NCBI RefSeq assembly: GCF_934660935.1
Contig: NZ_CAKUIH010000014.1
Coordinates: 1 to 40,362, forward strand
From: an uncultured Parolsenella sp.
Lineage (GTDB): Bacteria; Actinomycetota; Coriobacteriia; Coriobacteriales; Atopobiaceae
Length of the DNA stretch: 40,362 bases
Direction: 5' to 3'
Positions 24,671-33,717 of the stretch are shown piece by piece. How positions within the stretch are numbered: position 1 is the stretch's first letter; the number at the start of each line of letters is the position of its first letter. A program made the translations under genes and the position numbers. The notes below the pieces were generated by a model. The model was not told the DNA's origin. It searched no databases and saw only the letters and a list, made by a program, of their open reading frames with translations.

Positions 24671-25453
24671 ATGGCAGGACGTCACCAGAAGGTCAGGAGC
24701 GTTGGGATCGAACCCGAGTACCTCGGCTTCTCTCCCGATGGCCTGGCGAGCGGTGACGACCTCACGTTGACTGTCGATGAGCTCGAGGTTCTTCGTCTCG
24801 TTGATCTTGAGCGCCTGAGTCAGGCGGAGGCTGCGCAGCGCGTGGGCGTTGCCCGCGCCACAATCGCCGCCATTTGCGAGCGTGCTCGCGCGAAGACCGC
24901 GGACGCCCTGGTCAATGGCCGTCGCCTCGTTATCGCGGGCGGCAACGTCGCCTATGCGTCAGCTTCTTGCAATGACGCCGAGCCTTGGCCGGCAAAGGGA
25001 GAGGGCATCATGAGGATTGCGGTCACGTACGATAACGGCAACGTCTTCCAGCACTTTGGCAAGACCCAGCAGTTCAAGATCTATGACGTGGAGGAGGGCA
25101 AGGTCGTCTCCGCGGAGGTCGTGAGCTCAAACGGCGCCGGTCACGGTGCCCTCGCGGGTGTCTTGGCGGAAGGTGGCGTCGACACACTCATCTGCGGAGG
25201 CATCGGCGGCGGTGCCATTAACGCGTTGAACCAGGCTGGAATCACCATCTATGCCGGTGGCTCCGGCGACTGCGACGCGCTCGTCGAGGCGTTCCTCGCC
25301 GGCGAGGTCGAGCAGGTCGAGGGTGCCACCTGCGATTGCCACGGCCATGGCCATGGCGAGGGCCACGAACACGGCCACGAAGGCTGCGGCTGCGGCGGTC
25401 ACGGCCACGACCACGGCGAGGGCCACGAGGGATGCGGCTGCGGTTGCCACTAG
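24671..25453 (+). CDS. DUF134 (HTH) - NifX-like fusion with His/Cys metal tail
   Basis: A 260-residue protein. ATG 24671 follows GGAG. Residues 1-100 are a DUF134 helix-turn-helix domain (RSVGIEPEYLGFSPDG, LTVDELEVLRLVDLERLSQ, then AEAAQRVGVARATIAAICER). Residues about 114-215 are a NifX/NifB-type FeMo-cofactor fold (MRIAVTYDNGNVFQHFGKTQ, CGGIGGGAINALNQAGI). Residues about 219-260 form a tail of HGHGEGHEHGHEGCGCGGHG type, which should bind metals. An internal ATG at 25010 (residue 114) has its own GGGAGAGGG, so the NifX part might also be made alone. The two palindromes upstream and the feoB neighbour suggest a metal- or Fe-S-responsive regulator. The function is inferred, not proven. Confidence 0.85.
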   Translation: MAGRHQKVRSVGIEPEYLGFSPDGLASGDDLTLTVDELEVLRLVDLERLSQAEAAQRVGVARATIAAICERARAKTADALVNGRRLVIAGGNVAYASASCNDAEPWPAKGEGIMRIAVTYDNGNVFQHFGKTQQFKIYDVEEGKVVSAEVVSSNGAGHGALAGVLAEGGVDTLICGGIGGGAINALNQAGITIYAGGSGDCDALVEAFLAGEVEQVEGATCDCHGHGHGEGHEHGHEGCGCGGHGHDHGEGHEGCGCGCH

Positions 25454-25509
25454 GTCCGCTGCCACCGCCGCCGGCAGGGCGGCGAACGCGATTTCCGGAT
25501 TTGATGATG

Positions 25510-25541
25510 CGGGGTGTGGGGAGGCAGCTTCCCGCGCCCCG
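25510..25541. terminator. possible hairpin terminator
   Basis: CGGGGTGTGGG (25510-25520) can pair with CCCGCGCCCCG (25531-25541), with two G-U pairs and a 10-base loop. It is 57 bases after the DUF134-NifX stop. There is no T-tract. Confidence 0.4.
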
Positions 25542-25596
25542 CTCTCCTGAGTGGGGGACAATAGCAACCGTTGGCAATGCCGTCTGAGGGGGCAGC

Positions 25597-28095
25597 GTGA
25601 CCCAGATCGACCACATCGAGGTGCGGGGTGCTCGCGTCCACAACCTGAAGAACGTCGACGTCGACATCCCGCTGGGCGAACTCGTGGGCATCGCAGGCGT
25701 GTCGGGTTCCGGTAAGAGCTCGCTGGCTCTTGGCGTTCTCTATGCCGAGGGGTCGCGCCGCTACCTCGAGGCGCTCTCGACCTACACGCGCCGGCGTATC
25801 TCACAGGCGGGCAAGGCGAGCGTCGATGACGTGCGCTATGTGCCCGCGGCGCTCGCCCTCCACCAGCGACCCGCCGTACCTGGGGTTCGTTCGACGTTTG
25901 GTACGTCAAGCGAGCTGCTCAACAGCCTGCGCCTGCTCTTCTCGCGTGTGGGAAGCCACGCTTGCCCTCACTGCGGCGCCCACGTGCCGCCGTCGCTCAA
26001 CGTCGCGGCCGAGCTGCCCCTCGTCTGTCCCGAGTGTGGCGAGAGCTTCTTCGGCCCGGGCGCGGAGGACCTCGCGTTCAACAGCGACGGATCCTGCCCT
26101 GCCTGCAGCGGTACCGGCATCGTCCGTACCGTCAACCGCGCGGCGCTTGTTCCGGACGAGTCCAAGACCATCGACGAGGGTGCCGTGGTGGTGTGGGGTA
26201 GCCTCATGTGGGACCTCATGAAGCAGGTCTGCGGCGCCATGGGCGTGCGCACGGACGTGCCGTTCTGCGAGCTCACGCCTGCGGAGCGCGAGATGGTCTT
26301 CGACGGCCCCGCCGAGAAGCGCCACATCCTCTATAAGTCCAAGAAGACCGACGACTTCGCGGAGCTCGACTTCACTTATTACAATGCCGTGCGCACGGTA
26401 GAGAACGCGCTCGCCAAGGCCAAGGATGAGAAGGGTCTCAAGCGCATCGAGAAGTATCTGGTGGAGGCTCTTTGCCCCGAGTGCGGCGGCACGCGCCTGT
26501 CCACCGCAGCACGCGGGCCCCTCGTGTGCGGCATCAACCTCGCTGAGGCCACGCGGATGACGCTCGCGGAGCTCGACGAGTGGGCGGCGGGCGTCCCGGA
26601 GAGCCTTTCCGCCGAGATGCGCCCGATGGCGGCATCTATCTGCGATTCGTTCAAAAGCACGGCACGCCGTCTGCTCGAGCTCGGCCTCGGCTATCTCTCG
26701 CTCGACCGCGCGGGCTCGACGCTCTCCACCGGCGAGCGCCAGCGCGTGCAGCTCGCGCGATCCGTGCGCAACCGCACCACGGGCGTGCTCTACGTGATGG
26801 ACGAGCCCTCGATCGGCCTGCATCCTGCGAACGTCGATGGCCTTCTCGGCGTCATGCGCGACCTCATCGCCGACGGCAACTCCGTCGTGATGGTCGACCA
26901 CGACACGAGGATCCTCGCCGCGGCGGACCATATCATCGAGATGGGTCCCGAGGCAGGCGCCGGTGGAGGTTGCGTGTTGGCGCAGGGAAGCGTGGCCGAG
27001 GTGGCCCAGAACCCAGAGTCGCTCATAGGGCCATACCTCTCGGGCGGTAAGCGCGTTGCGGCGAGGTGCCAGGCAAGTGCTGACACCATGTTTGACCTGG
27101 GGCGCATTCATCTTGAGTCGAGTGGCCTCCACACGGTGAGGCCCTTCTCGGTTGACGTTCCGCGAGGGCGTCTCGTTGCCGTGACGGGCGTGTCGGGCTC
27201 TGGCAAGACCACGCTCGTGCTCGAGACACTCATACCGGCGCTCGCGGCGGCCGCGTCTGGCGAGGCGCTTCCCGCCCACGTGACGGTGCTCGATGCCGAG
27301 GGGATCCGCCGGGCGAACCTCATCGACGCCACGCCGATCGGTGTCAACGTGCGCTCGACGGTGGCCACGTACTGCGGCGTGCTCGATGACCTGCGCCGTG
27401 CCTACGCTCGCACGGATGTCGCGCGCGAAGCTGGTCTCAAGCCTGGCGACTTCTCGTATAACACGGGTAGCCTCCGTTGTCCCACCTGCGACGGCACGGG
27501 CCAGATCTCTCTTGACGTTCAATTCTTGCCAGACGTGGACATTGCCTGCCCGGATTGCCGTGGCGGCAGGTATGGCGATCGCGCTACTGGTATTCGCAGG
27601 GCGGAGAAGGGCGTCGATACTGCCGGCCTTAGCCTGCCGGAGCTCCTCGCGCTCTCTGTGGACGAAGCGCTGCCGCATGTCGCGGACGTCAAGCGCGCTC
27701 ACGAGAGGCTTCAGACCCTTCATGACCTGGGGTTGGGATACCTCACGCTAGGCGAGGCGACGCCCGCCCTCTCTGGCGGGGAGGCCCAGCGCCTCAAGCT
27801 CGCGAGTGAGATGGGCCGTGGCCAGGAGGATGCCGTCTTCGTGTTTGACGAGCCCACAATCGGCCTGCACCCGCGTGACGTCGAGGTTCTTCTCGGCGTG
27901 TTCCAGCGTTTGGTGGAGCAGGACGCCACGGTCGTGGTCATTGAGCATGACCTGGACTTTATTGCCAATGCTGACTACGTGATAGACATGGGTCCCGGAG
28001 GGGGCGAGGATGGCGGCCGCATCGTCGCCTGCGGCACTCCTGGCGAGGTCGCGGCGAATCCGGTTAGCGTCACCGGGCGCTATCTGAGAGCGTAG
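25597..28095 (+). CDS. UvrA-like ABC ATPase (short, UvrA2-type)
   Basis: An 832-residue tandem ABC ATPase, about 100 residues shorter than housekeeping UvrA. It has two P-loops (GVSGSGKSSLALGVLY near residue 34 and GVSGSGKTTLVLETL near 532) and two signature motifs (LSTGERQRVQLARS and LSGGEAQRLKLASEM), each with MDEPSIGLHP or FDEPTIGLHP. Zinc motifs include CPHCGAHV, CPACSGTG and CPTCDGTGQ with CPDCRGGRY. The missing length falls in the region that binds UvrB, which fits the UvrA2 class linked to drug or DNA-damage tolerance rather than standard excision repair. The GTG start at 25597 follows GAGGGGG. A terminator follows. Confidence 0.85.
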   Translation: MTQIDHIEVRGARVHNLKNVDVDIPLGELVGIAGVSGSGKSSLALGVLYAEGSRRYLEALSTYTRRRISQAGKASVDDVRYVPAALALHQRPAVPGVRSTFGTSSELLNSLRLLFSRVGSHACPHCGAHVPPSLNVAAELPLVCPECGESFFGPGAEDLAFNSDGSCPACSGTGIVRTVNRAALVPDESKTIDEGAVVVWGSLMWDLMKQVCGAMGVRTDVPFCELTPAEREMVFDGPAEKRHILYKSKKTDDFAELDFTYYNAVRTVENALAKAKDEKGLKRIEKYLVEALCPECGGTRLSTAARGPLVCGINLAEATRMTLAELDEWAAGVPESLSAEMRPMAASICDSFKSTARRLLELGLGYLSLDRAGSTLSTGERQRVQLARSVRNRTTGVLYVMDEPSIGLHPANVDGLLGVMRDLIADGNSVVMVDHDTRILAAADHIIEMGPEAGAGGGCVLAQGSVAEVAQNPESLIGPYLSGGKRVAARCQASADTMFDLGRIHLESSGLHTVRPFSVDVPRGRLVAVTGVSGSGKTTLVLETLIPALAAAASGEALPAHVTVLDAEGIRRANLIDATPIGVNVRSTVATYCGVLDDLRRAYARTDVAREAGLKPGDFSYNTGSLRCPTCDGTGQISLDVQFLPDVDIACPDCRGGRYGDRATGIRRAEKGVDTAGLSLPELLALSVDEALPHVADVKRAHERLQTLHDLGLGYLTLGEATPALSGGEAQRLKLASEMGRGQEDAVFVFDEPTIGLHPRDVEVLLGVFQRLVEQDATVVVIEHDLDFIANADYVIDMGPGGGEDGGRIVACGTPGEVAANPVSVTGRYLRA

Positions 28096-28104
28096 GTAAG
28101 AAAA

Positions 28105-28136
28105 CGAGGCGCCGCCCGCCGTTGGGTGACGCCTCG
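28105..28136. terminator. intrinsic terminator between convergent genes
   Basis: A CGAGGCG/CGCCTCG stem (28105-28111 and 28130-28136) is flanked by AAAA on the left and AATTTGTTT on the right. It separates the convergent UvrA-like and MFS genes and could work in both directions. Confidence 0.7.
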
Positions 28137-28181
28137 AATTTGTTTGATGCATGCGGATTTGTGCCAGCTGCCGCGTGAGGG

Positions 28182-29549
28182 CTAGGCACTTGCCTCCGTG
28201 TGCTCGGCCTCCCAGCTTGCCTGGCGCTTGCGGACGTCGCCCATGGTGAGCGTGTCGCCGTGGCGCACGAACAGCACGGGGATGATCGCGAATGCGGCGA
28301 AGGTGGCGCCGTAGAGGTAGAGCTGCGCGTAACCCACGAACTGCATGACGGCGCCAGAGAGGATCGGCGTGATGACCTGGGCGGCCATGCTCGCGGTGTA
28401 GTAGTAGCCCGTGTACCTGCCGGTGGTCTGCGTGCTCGCAAGCTCGACGATCATCGGGTAGATGGTCAGCGAGACGGTCGCGGTGCCGATGCCAAAGAGG
28501 ATCGTCCAGAGGTAGACGATGGGCGAGAAGGTCGTGCTGAGCGAGATCAGCACGCAACCGAGGACCATGAAGACGAGGCCGATGTAGGTCGTGCGCTTGC
28601 GGCCGATGTGGCAAGCGACCGAGGCCATCGGCATGTAGGCAACGAGGGCAGCAAGGGTTGCCGCCGTCTGGACCATGGCGTAGCTGCCGCCCTGCATGCC
28701 CCAGACCGCGTCAGCGTAGCGGGAGAAGCCGCTGGAGATGGCGTTCTGCGACATGAAGTAGAGGAAGACGCAGGCGAGCACGCAGAGAAGGGACCTACGA
28801 ATCGTCGGGTCGGTCTCGCGCTCCTTGCCGCCTTCGTCGGACGCGTCAATCTCCTCCTCGGGAATGCCCAGCTCGGCGCTCTCGCGGTGCATGGCCGCGA
28901 CTTCCTTGGGCTCGTTGAAGCAGATGGCGAAGATGACGGTCGTCAGGATGACCATGCCGGAGATGACGAAGTAGACGGGGCGATAGTCCGGGTTGTCAAC
29001 GGCGGGGACCAGCAGGGAGATGGCCACGAGGATGAAGACGCCGCCGACTGCCGCCATAAGGGAGTTGAAGGCGTCAGCCTTGCTGCGGACGGGGCGCGGC
29101 GTGACGTCGGGCATGAGGGCGACGGAGGGCGCGCGGTAGGTGGAGAGCGCGAGCAGTGTCAGCACGAGGGCCGCCATGAACAGCGGCAGGTTCTTCCAGG
29201 TGTTGGCGATGGCGATCATCGGGATGAGGAGGGCCGCGATGAGCGAGCCAACCACGATGAAGGGCGTCCTGCGGCCCCACTTGGTGTCGAGCTTGTCAGA
29301 CAGATAACCCGTCAGGGGCAGCATGAACAGCGCGAGGATGTTATCGAGCGCCATGAAGAAGCCCGTCGCGGTGTCGCCGAGGCCAAACGTGTTCTTGAGC
29401 ATCAGCGGGATGAGGCCGTCATACGCCTGCCAGAAGGTGAGGGCGCCCATGAAGGGGAGCGTCACGAGGATGGTGCGCCTCCAGTCGAGGCTGGTCAGGC
29501 TGCGGTTCTTCTTGCCGCGCTTGGCCTTGGTCTGTGTTGCTTCCTGCAT
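28182..29549 (-). CDS. MFS transporter, SLC45/GPH-like
   Basis: A 455-residue membrane protein with about 12 hydrophobic segments. The N-terminal half has TGYLSDKLDTKWGRRTPFIVVG, an extended MFS motif A with the RRTPFI box seen in sugar:cation symporters of the GPH and SLC45 groups. The central loop (about 225-245) is acidic. The substrate is not evident; a glycoside or sugar is plausible. ATG 29549 follows AGGAG. The metallophosphatase gene is 16 bases upstream on the same strand, so the two are probably one operon. Confidence 0.85.
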   Translation of the reverse strand: MQEATQTKAKRGKKNRSLTSLDWRRTILVTLPFMGALTFWQAYDGLIPLMLKNTFGLGDTATGFFMALDNILALFMLPLTGYLSDKLDTKWGRRTPFIVVGSLIAALLIPMIAIANTWKNLPLFMAALVLTLLALSTYRAPSVALMPDVTPRPVRSKADAFNSLMAAVGGVFILVAISLLVPAVDNPDYRPVYFVISGMVILTTVIFAICFNEPKEVAAMHRESAELGIPEEEIDASDEGGKERETDPTIRRSLLCVLACVFLYFMSQNAISSGFSRYADAVWGMQGGSYAMVQTAATLAALVAYMPMASVACHIGRKRTTYIGLVFMVLGCVLISLSTTFSPIVYLWTILFGIGTATVSLTIYPMIVELASTQTTGRYTGYYYTASMAAQVITPILSGAVMQFVGYAQLYLYGATFAAFAIIPVLFVRHGDTLTMGDVRKRQASWEAEHTEASA

Positions 29550-29565
29550 GTTTTTCTCCTATTGG

Positions 29566-30738
29566 CTAGCGTCGTTTGGTGATTGAGTGGACGAGGTGGC
29601 ACGCGAGGGCAGTGACGGCGGCCACGGATGCAATCAATGCGGGCGTGCGGAAGGCCTCGCGAGCTTCCTCGGCAGTGACGGGCGTCGTCGAGGAGATCTT
29701 GTCGCGAAGCGGGTGAGGGGCCTGGGCGCTCACGAGCGTGCGGTAGTCGAGCAGATGGGTCTCGAAGGAGGCTGGGTCATTCTCGGTGAAGGTGAAGACG
29801 CGGGCTGCGCGCTCGACCGAGGGGCCGTAGCTCCCGAAGCCAGCCGTTGGGGCATAGCCGAGGCGCATTCCCTTATAGCGCGTGACCAGCGTGTTCTTGT
29901 GGTCATGGCCGAAGAAGACGCCGAAGAAGCTCCCCTGCTCGGAGAGTGCGTCGAACTCGCCGGAGTCTGTGTCCGGACAGCAGACGGGTTCGCGCAGGGT
30001 GCCAGACTCGAGGTATTGCTCGCTGCAGGTGAGCTTCAGGTGCGGGGTGTAGTGAGTCCTGTAGCCAGGGATGCCCTTCTCGTCCGTGCGGGCCGGGCGG
30101 AGGCATTCGTAGACCTGGGGGAGCGGGATGTGCTGGAAGAGGATGCCGGGCACGGGGCCGTTTGTCTCCGCTGCAAGGCGATCGGCGGTGCCGGTGAACC
30201 AGTCGAGTGTCTCTGCCGGGAAGGCCTCGTAACCGCCGCCGATGTCGCCTGCGCCGGAATCCGCGAGCCAGATGGCGAGACGGGCGTCGTCGTTTTCGTC
30301 CGAGGCGAGGATGGGCAGGCAGAGCGTGCCGGGAGAGAGCTCGGCCCATGCATTCGCGTTGAGACAACCGGGTTGGACGCGATAGAACGCCTCCTGGGCG
30401 GCGTTGTCGAGGCCACACTGGCGATCGTGGTTGCCGTAGGTGACAACGAAGGGGATGCCGCGGGAGACCATGGGCGCGCACATCTGCTCGATGGTGCGTC
30501 GCGTGAGGGACTCGACCTCCTGCGGAGACTTGTGGCGGAAGGCCATGCCGTAACCCTTGACCTGGTCACCGGTCAGGACGACGAGGTCGGGTCGCTCTGT
30601 GTCAAGTGCTGCGGCTATCAGCGCGAGCGAGTCTGGGTTTACGGGCGCTACGTCCTGGATGTCAGCGAATTGCATGACGCGGAAGGTGCCGTCGGGGCGG
30701 AAACGCGGCAATTCGTTCTTGTTGCCAGCTAGAGGCAT
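29566..30738 (-). CDS. metallophosphoesterase
   Basis: A 390-residue calcineurin-like phosphoesterase. The metal motifs appear in order: FADIQD (usually D-x-H; here the His is replaced by Gln), VLTGDQVK, VTYGNHD, FQHIPLPQ and FFGHDHKN. It has no clear signal peptide at this start, but the C-terminus carries a hydrophobic stretch (LIASVAAVTALACHLV) followed by KRR, a possible membrane anchor. ATG 30738 is preferred because AGGTGGG is just upstream; a longer frame from 30795 lacks such a site. It may act on phosphate esters at the membrane. Operon with the MFS transporter downstream. Confidence 0.83.
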   Translation of the reverse strand: MPLAGNKNELPRFRPDGTFRVMQFADIQDVAPVNPDSLALIAAALDTERPDLVVLTGDQVKGYGMAFRHKSPQEVESLTRRTIEQMCAPMVSRGIPFVVTYGNHDRQCGLDNAAQEAFYRVQPGCLNANAWAELSPGTLCLPILASDENDDARLAIWLADSGAGDIGGGYEAFPAETLDWFTGTADRLAAETNGPVPGILFQHIPLPQVYECLRPARTDEKGIPGYRTHYTPHLKLTCSEQYLESGTLREPVCCPDTDSGEFDALSEQGSFFGVFFGHDHKNTLVTRYKGMRLGYAPTAGFGSYGPSVERAARVFTFTENDPASFETHLLDYRTLVSAQAPHPLRDKISSTTPVTAEEAREAFRTPALIASVAAVTALACHLVHSITKRR

Positions 30739-31013
30739 GTATCCCACCTGTATATCTCGGTATGACCTGGTAGTGCGCGCTGCGATAGAACTCAATGATG
30801 CGCACGGCGTTTATGGACTGTGAAACGCGTGCGACAAGGTTGTGTAAGGAGTGCGCCGCATCGGCCGTTGACGTTTTCTTTGCGCGGTTGCGAGGCATAT
30901 GCAGCCGTGCCCATCGTGGCATAATCTCGGGAGAAAAAGCCCAGCTACAGGGAAGTATCACATGTTCTTCCCCTGCCGTTCAGCATCAGAAAAACGAACA
31001 TCCTACGCAGAAC

Positions 31014-31048
31014 AAACCTGAAAAAGGGACAGTCCCTTTTTCAGGTTT
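31014..31048. repeat. palindromic repeat copy 3 (AACCTG arms)
   Basis: A 35-base perfect palindrome: AAACCTGAAAAAGGGAC, A, then the complement ending CAGGTTT. It lies in the divergent spacer (30739-31166, 428 bases) between the metallophosphatase and EFR1 genes, so it does not end an obvious gene here. The rest of the spacer holds two repeats of GCGCGAAGGC(A/T)TCGCG near 31101-31139 and no gene. Confidence 0.85.
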
Positions 31049-31166
31049 TGCTGATGGAGGCGGGGCGAGGAGGCCGTACGAAGGCCTCGTGAGGGGTAGC
31101 GCGAAGGCATCGCGTGGCACCGCGCGAAGGCTTCGCGAAATCGAACGCATGGCGCGAGGGGGACAT

Positions 31167-31922
31167 ATGATTTTGTATTTCAGCGCGACGGGGAATAGCC
31201 GCCATGTCGCGGAAGCCATCGCCATGCGCGTTGGCGGCAGAGCCGTCTCAATCGAGTCATACAAGAGCGATGAGCATCCCCATATTACCGTCAATGAGAG
31301 TGGTTACCTCGGGTTTATTTGCCCAACCTATTGCTGGGGCATGCCTGCGCCCGCGGTTGACTTCCTGGGTCGTGCGAGCTTCGATGTGCCTGTGAGCGCC
31401 TACGTCTTCACCGCCACGACGTTTGGCACAACCTCGGGACAGACCACGCGCTTCGCGGCAGACCTGTTGCGCGAGAAGGGCGTTGGTGTTGGGGCGCAAT
31501 TTGGCGTTCAGATGCCGGATACGTGGACGCCGATGTTTGACCTGTCGGACGCCGTTTGGGTTGCCGCGGTCAATGCCCGCGCGGACGAGTGGATCGACAA
31601 GTGCGCCGATATGGTGGCTGGCCGCGTCAAGGGTAGCCACGGGCTTCGTGTGGTGCCCACCTTTGCCGCGAGGCTCTACTACCGTTTCGGCCTCCCAGCC
31701 TGCGAGGATACGAGTAAGTTCACCGTTGACGCGGAGGCGTGCGTGGGCTGTGGCCTGTGCGCGAGGCGTTGTCCCGCGGACGCGATCCAGATGCGTGGCG
31801 GCATACCCGTATGGGTGAAGCCGTCATGTGCTGCCTGCTTGCGTTGCCTACACAGCTGCCCCAAGTTCGCCATCCAGCGCGGCCATAAAACGCGAGCTCA
31901 CGGCCAGTATCGTCACCCGTAG
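31167..31922 (+). CDS. EFR1 family flavodoxin-ferredoxin (second)
   Basis: A 251-residue relative of the EFR1 gene at 20240. ATG 31167 follows GAGGGGG. The flavodoxin start is ILYFSATGNSRHVAEAI, followed by FICPTYCWGMPAPAVDFL and TATTFGTTSG. Two 4Fe-4S motifs close the protein: CVGCGLCARRCPADAI and CAACLRCLHSCPKFAI. It should shuttle electrons in the cytoplasm; the partner is unknown. The stop overlaps the first base of a palindromic repeat, and a second repeat follows. Confidence 0.88.
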   Translation: MILYFSATGNSRHVAEAIAMRVGGRAVSIESYKSDEHPHITVNESGYLGFICPTYCWGMPAPAVDFLGRASFDVPVSAYVFTATTFGTTSGQTTRFAADLLREKGVGVGAQFGVQMPDTWTPMFDLSDAVWVAAVNARADEWIDKCADMVAGRVKGSHGLRVVPTFAARLYYRFGLPACEDTSKFTVDAEACVGCGLCARRCPADAIQMRGGIPVWVKPSCAACLRCLHSCPKFAIQRGHKTRAHGQYRHP

Positions 31923-31954
31923 AGTTGACAAAGGGACTGTCCCTTTGTCAACTC
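31922..31954. terminator. palindromic repeat copy 4 (GTTGAC arms)
   Basis: A 33-base perfect palindrome with GAGTTGACAAAGGGAC, T, and its complement. It begins at the last base of the EFR1 stop codon and is likely its terminator. Confidence 0.85.
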
Positions 31955-31976
31955 CCGCTGGCCTGACCGTCGGGCA

Positions 31977-32007
31977 ACCTGAAAAAGGGACTGTCCCTTT
32001 TTCAGGT
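31977..32007. terminator. palindromic repeat copy 5 (AACCTG arms)
   Basis: A 31-base perfect palindrome, ACCTGAAAAAGGGAC, T, and its complement, 22 bases after copy 4. It lies 12 bases beyond the stop of the convergent glutaredoxin gene. The pair looks like one terminator for each strand. Confidence 0.85.
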
Positions 32008-32019
32008 GCGCTGTGCTCA

Positions 32020-32265
32020 CTAGAGGGCGTTGTCGCGAAGCCACTCGATGATGTCGCCGGACTCGTAGAGTGGCTTGCCATCAATGAAGAGACAGGGGAC
32101 TTGGCGCTTGCCGCCGACGGCGACCAGCGTCTCCGCGGCGCTTTCATCGGCCACGATGTCTCGCAGCGGAATGGTGATGTTGTTCTCGCTCATGAAGTTC
32201 ATGACCTTGATGCAGTAGGGGCAAGTGGGCTTCATGAAGAGCTCGAGCTCGTGGGTCGTGTTCAT
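32020..32265 (-). CDS. glutaredoxin family protein
   Basis: An 81-residue single-domain thiol-disulfide protein. The active site is CPYC at residues 15-18 (FMKPTCPYCIKVMNFM). The cis-proline region is QVPCLFIDG and the C-terminal ESGDIIEWL binds glutathione in the classical family. Coriobacteria often lack glutathione, so the thiol partner may differ. ATG 32265 has GGAGC upstream. It stands alone, convergent with the EFR1 gene. Confidence 0.88.
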   Translation of the reverse strand: MNTTHELELFMKPTCPYCIKVMNFMSENNITIPLRDIVADESAAETLVAVGGKRQVPCLFIDGKPLYESGDIIEWLRDNAL

Positions 32266-32305
32266 GGTGCTCCAATCATCGGGTTGGGACGGGAAGTCTA
32301 CGGCT

Positions 32306-32435
32306 GATTATTCCCGCATCGCGGGCAATCGTGTCGGGCGTTGATCGAAGCGGTGCACTGTGCCGCCCCCTCCCGAGCCGTTCTCCTATGTCCTTTCCAC
32401 GCTATCGCGCACCTGCCATGTGAAGCGGGATAATC
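32306..32435. repeat. imperfect inverted repeat upstream of alcohol dehydrogenase
   Basis: GATTATTCCCGC (32306-32317) and GCGGGATAATC (32425-32435) are inverted copies with one base difference. A CCCGC/GCGGG hairpin overlaps the left arm (32313-32324). The right arm contains GATAAT, a possible -10 box, 47 bases before the dehydrogenase start, so a repressor site is possible. Confidence 0.4.
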
Positions 32436-32481
32436 AACCACAAGAGTTATCCAGATTGCCCCAGAGAGAAGGAGCGTAATC

Positions 32482-33672
32482 ATGCTTGGAGACTTCACCT
32501 ACTACAACCCCACGAAGCTCATCTTTGGCAAGGGTGCCATGACCGCCCTAGCCGCGGAGCTCGAGAAGTACGGCAAGACCGTTCAACTCGTCTACGGTGG
32601 CGGATCAATCAAGAAGAACGGCATATATGACCAGGTCATCGCCGCGCTCGAGGCTGCCGGCAAGACCGTCGTCGAGGATGCCGGCGTCATGCCCAACCCC
32701 ACGGCCCAGAAGCTTCGCGAGGGTGCGCGCATCGCTCGCGAGAACGACGTCGACTTCATCCTCGCGGTGGGTGGTGGCTCGTGCATCGACTACTCGAAGG
32801 CGGTCGCCGTCTCCAAGAATTTGCCCGAGGGCGAGGATCCCTGGGATGTCTACTACGCTCGCCTCGAGGAGCCCTCACCGGACATGGACGTCGTGCCCGT
32901 GGGCTCGGTTCTCACCATGGTGGGCACTGGATCCGAGATGAATTGCGGTTCGGTCATCACCAACCGCGAGTGCGGCATGAAGATCGGCCACGTTTACTCG
33001 GATGACCGCGTCTGGCCGCGCTTTGCCGTGCTGAACCCGGAGTTCACCTACAGCCTGCCGCGCTACCAGATGGTCGCCGGCATCTTCGACATCATGAGCC
33101 ACATCTGCGAGCAGTACTTCTCCGGCACGGATGACAACACGAGCGATTACCTATCCGAGGGCCTCATGCGCAGCCTCATCGTTTCGAGCCGCGCGGCCGT
33201 GGCAAATCCCGAGGATTACGAGGCTCGCTCGAACATCATGTGGACGGCGACCTGGGCGCTCAACAGTCTCGTGGCTCGCGGCAAGACCGAGGATTGGGAG
33301 GTCCACATGATCGGCCACGCGGTGGGGGCCGTGACGGACGCCACGCACGGCATGGCACTCGCCGCGGTGGCGCTGCCGTACTACCGCCTGATCATGCCTT
33401 ATGGCCTCGAGAAGTTCGCGCGCTTCGCCGTCAACGTGTGGGGCGTCGATGCATCCGACAAGACGACGGAGGAGCTCGCCTCCGCCGGTCTTGCCGCCAT
33501 GGAGGCCTGGATGTGCGAGATCGGCTGTGTCATGAGCATCGCCGAGCTGGGCGCCAACGAGTCCAACCTCGATGCCATCGCTGACGCGACGTTCTTCATG
33601 GAGGGCGGCTATCACGTCCTCAATCGCGACGAGGTCCTCGACATCCTCCGCGCGAGCCTTGCCGCAAAGTAG
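32482..33672 (+). CDS. iron-containing alcohol dehydrogenase (BdhA/YqhD-like)
   Basis: A 396-residue group III alcohol dehydrogenase. ATG 32482 follows AGAAGGAG. The N-terminus FTYYNPTKLIFGKGAM and the NAD(P) region VYGGGSIKKNGIY and AVGGGSCIDYSKAVA (near residue 97) fit butanol dehydrogenase-like members. The metal ligands lie in AGIFDIMSH, EVHMIGHAVGAV and TDATHG. It reduces aldehydes to alcohols, or the reverse, in fermentation. Two palindromic repeats follow. Confidence 0.9.
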   Translation: MLGDFTYYNPTKLIFGKGAMTALAAELEKYGKTVQLVYGGGSIKKNGIYDQVIAALEAAGKTVVEDAGVMPNPTAQKLREGARIARENDVDFILAVGGGSCIDYSKAVAVSKNLPEGEDPWDVYYARLEEPSPDMDVVPVGSVLTMVGTGSEMNCGSVITNRECGMKIGHVYSDDRVWPRFAVLNPEFTYSLPRYQMVAGIFDIMSHICEQYFSGTDDNTSDYLSEGLMRSLIVSSRAAVANPEDYEARSNIMWTATWALNSLVARGKTEDWEVHMIGHAVGAVTDATHGMALAAVALPYYRLIMPYGLEKFARFAVNVWGVDASDKTTEELASAGLAAMEAWMCEIGCVMSIAELGANESNLDAIADATFFMEGGYHVLNRDEVLDILRASLAAK

Positions 33673-33717
33673 CGAAAGCGGGCGGGCGCCTCGGCGCCGT
33701 TGCCTGGCGTGCTGCCA

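Noticed and set aside
25906..27723. 605-codon frame antisense to the UvrA-like gene
   Set aside because: No family resemblance, and the sense strand holds all ABC motifs.
30795..31166. Long N-terminal extension of the second EFR1 protein
   Set aside because: It includes a palindromic repeat and repeats of low complexity; the ATG at 31167 has a strong ribosome-binding site and begins the flavodoxin fold.
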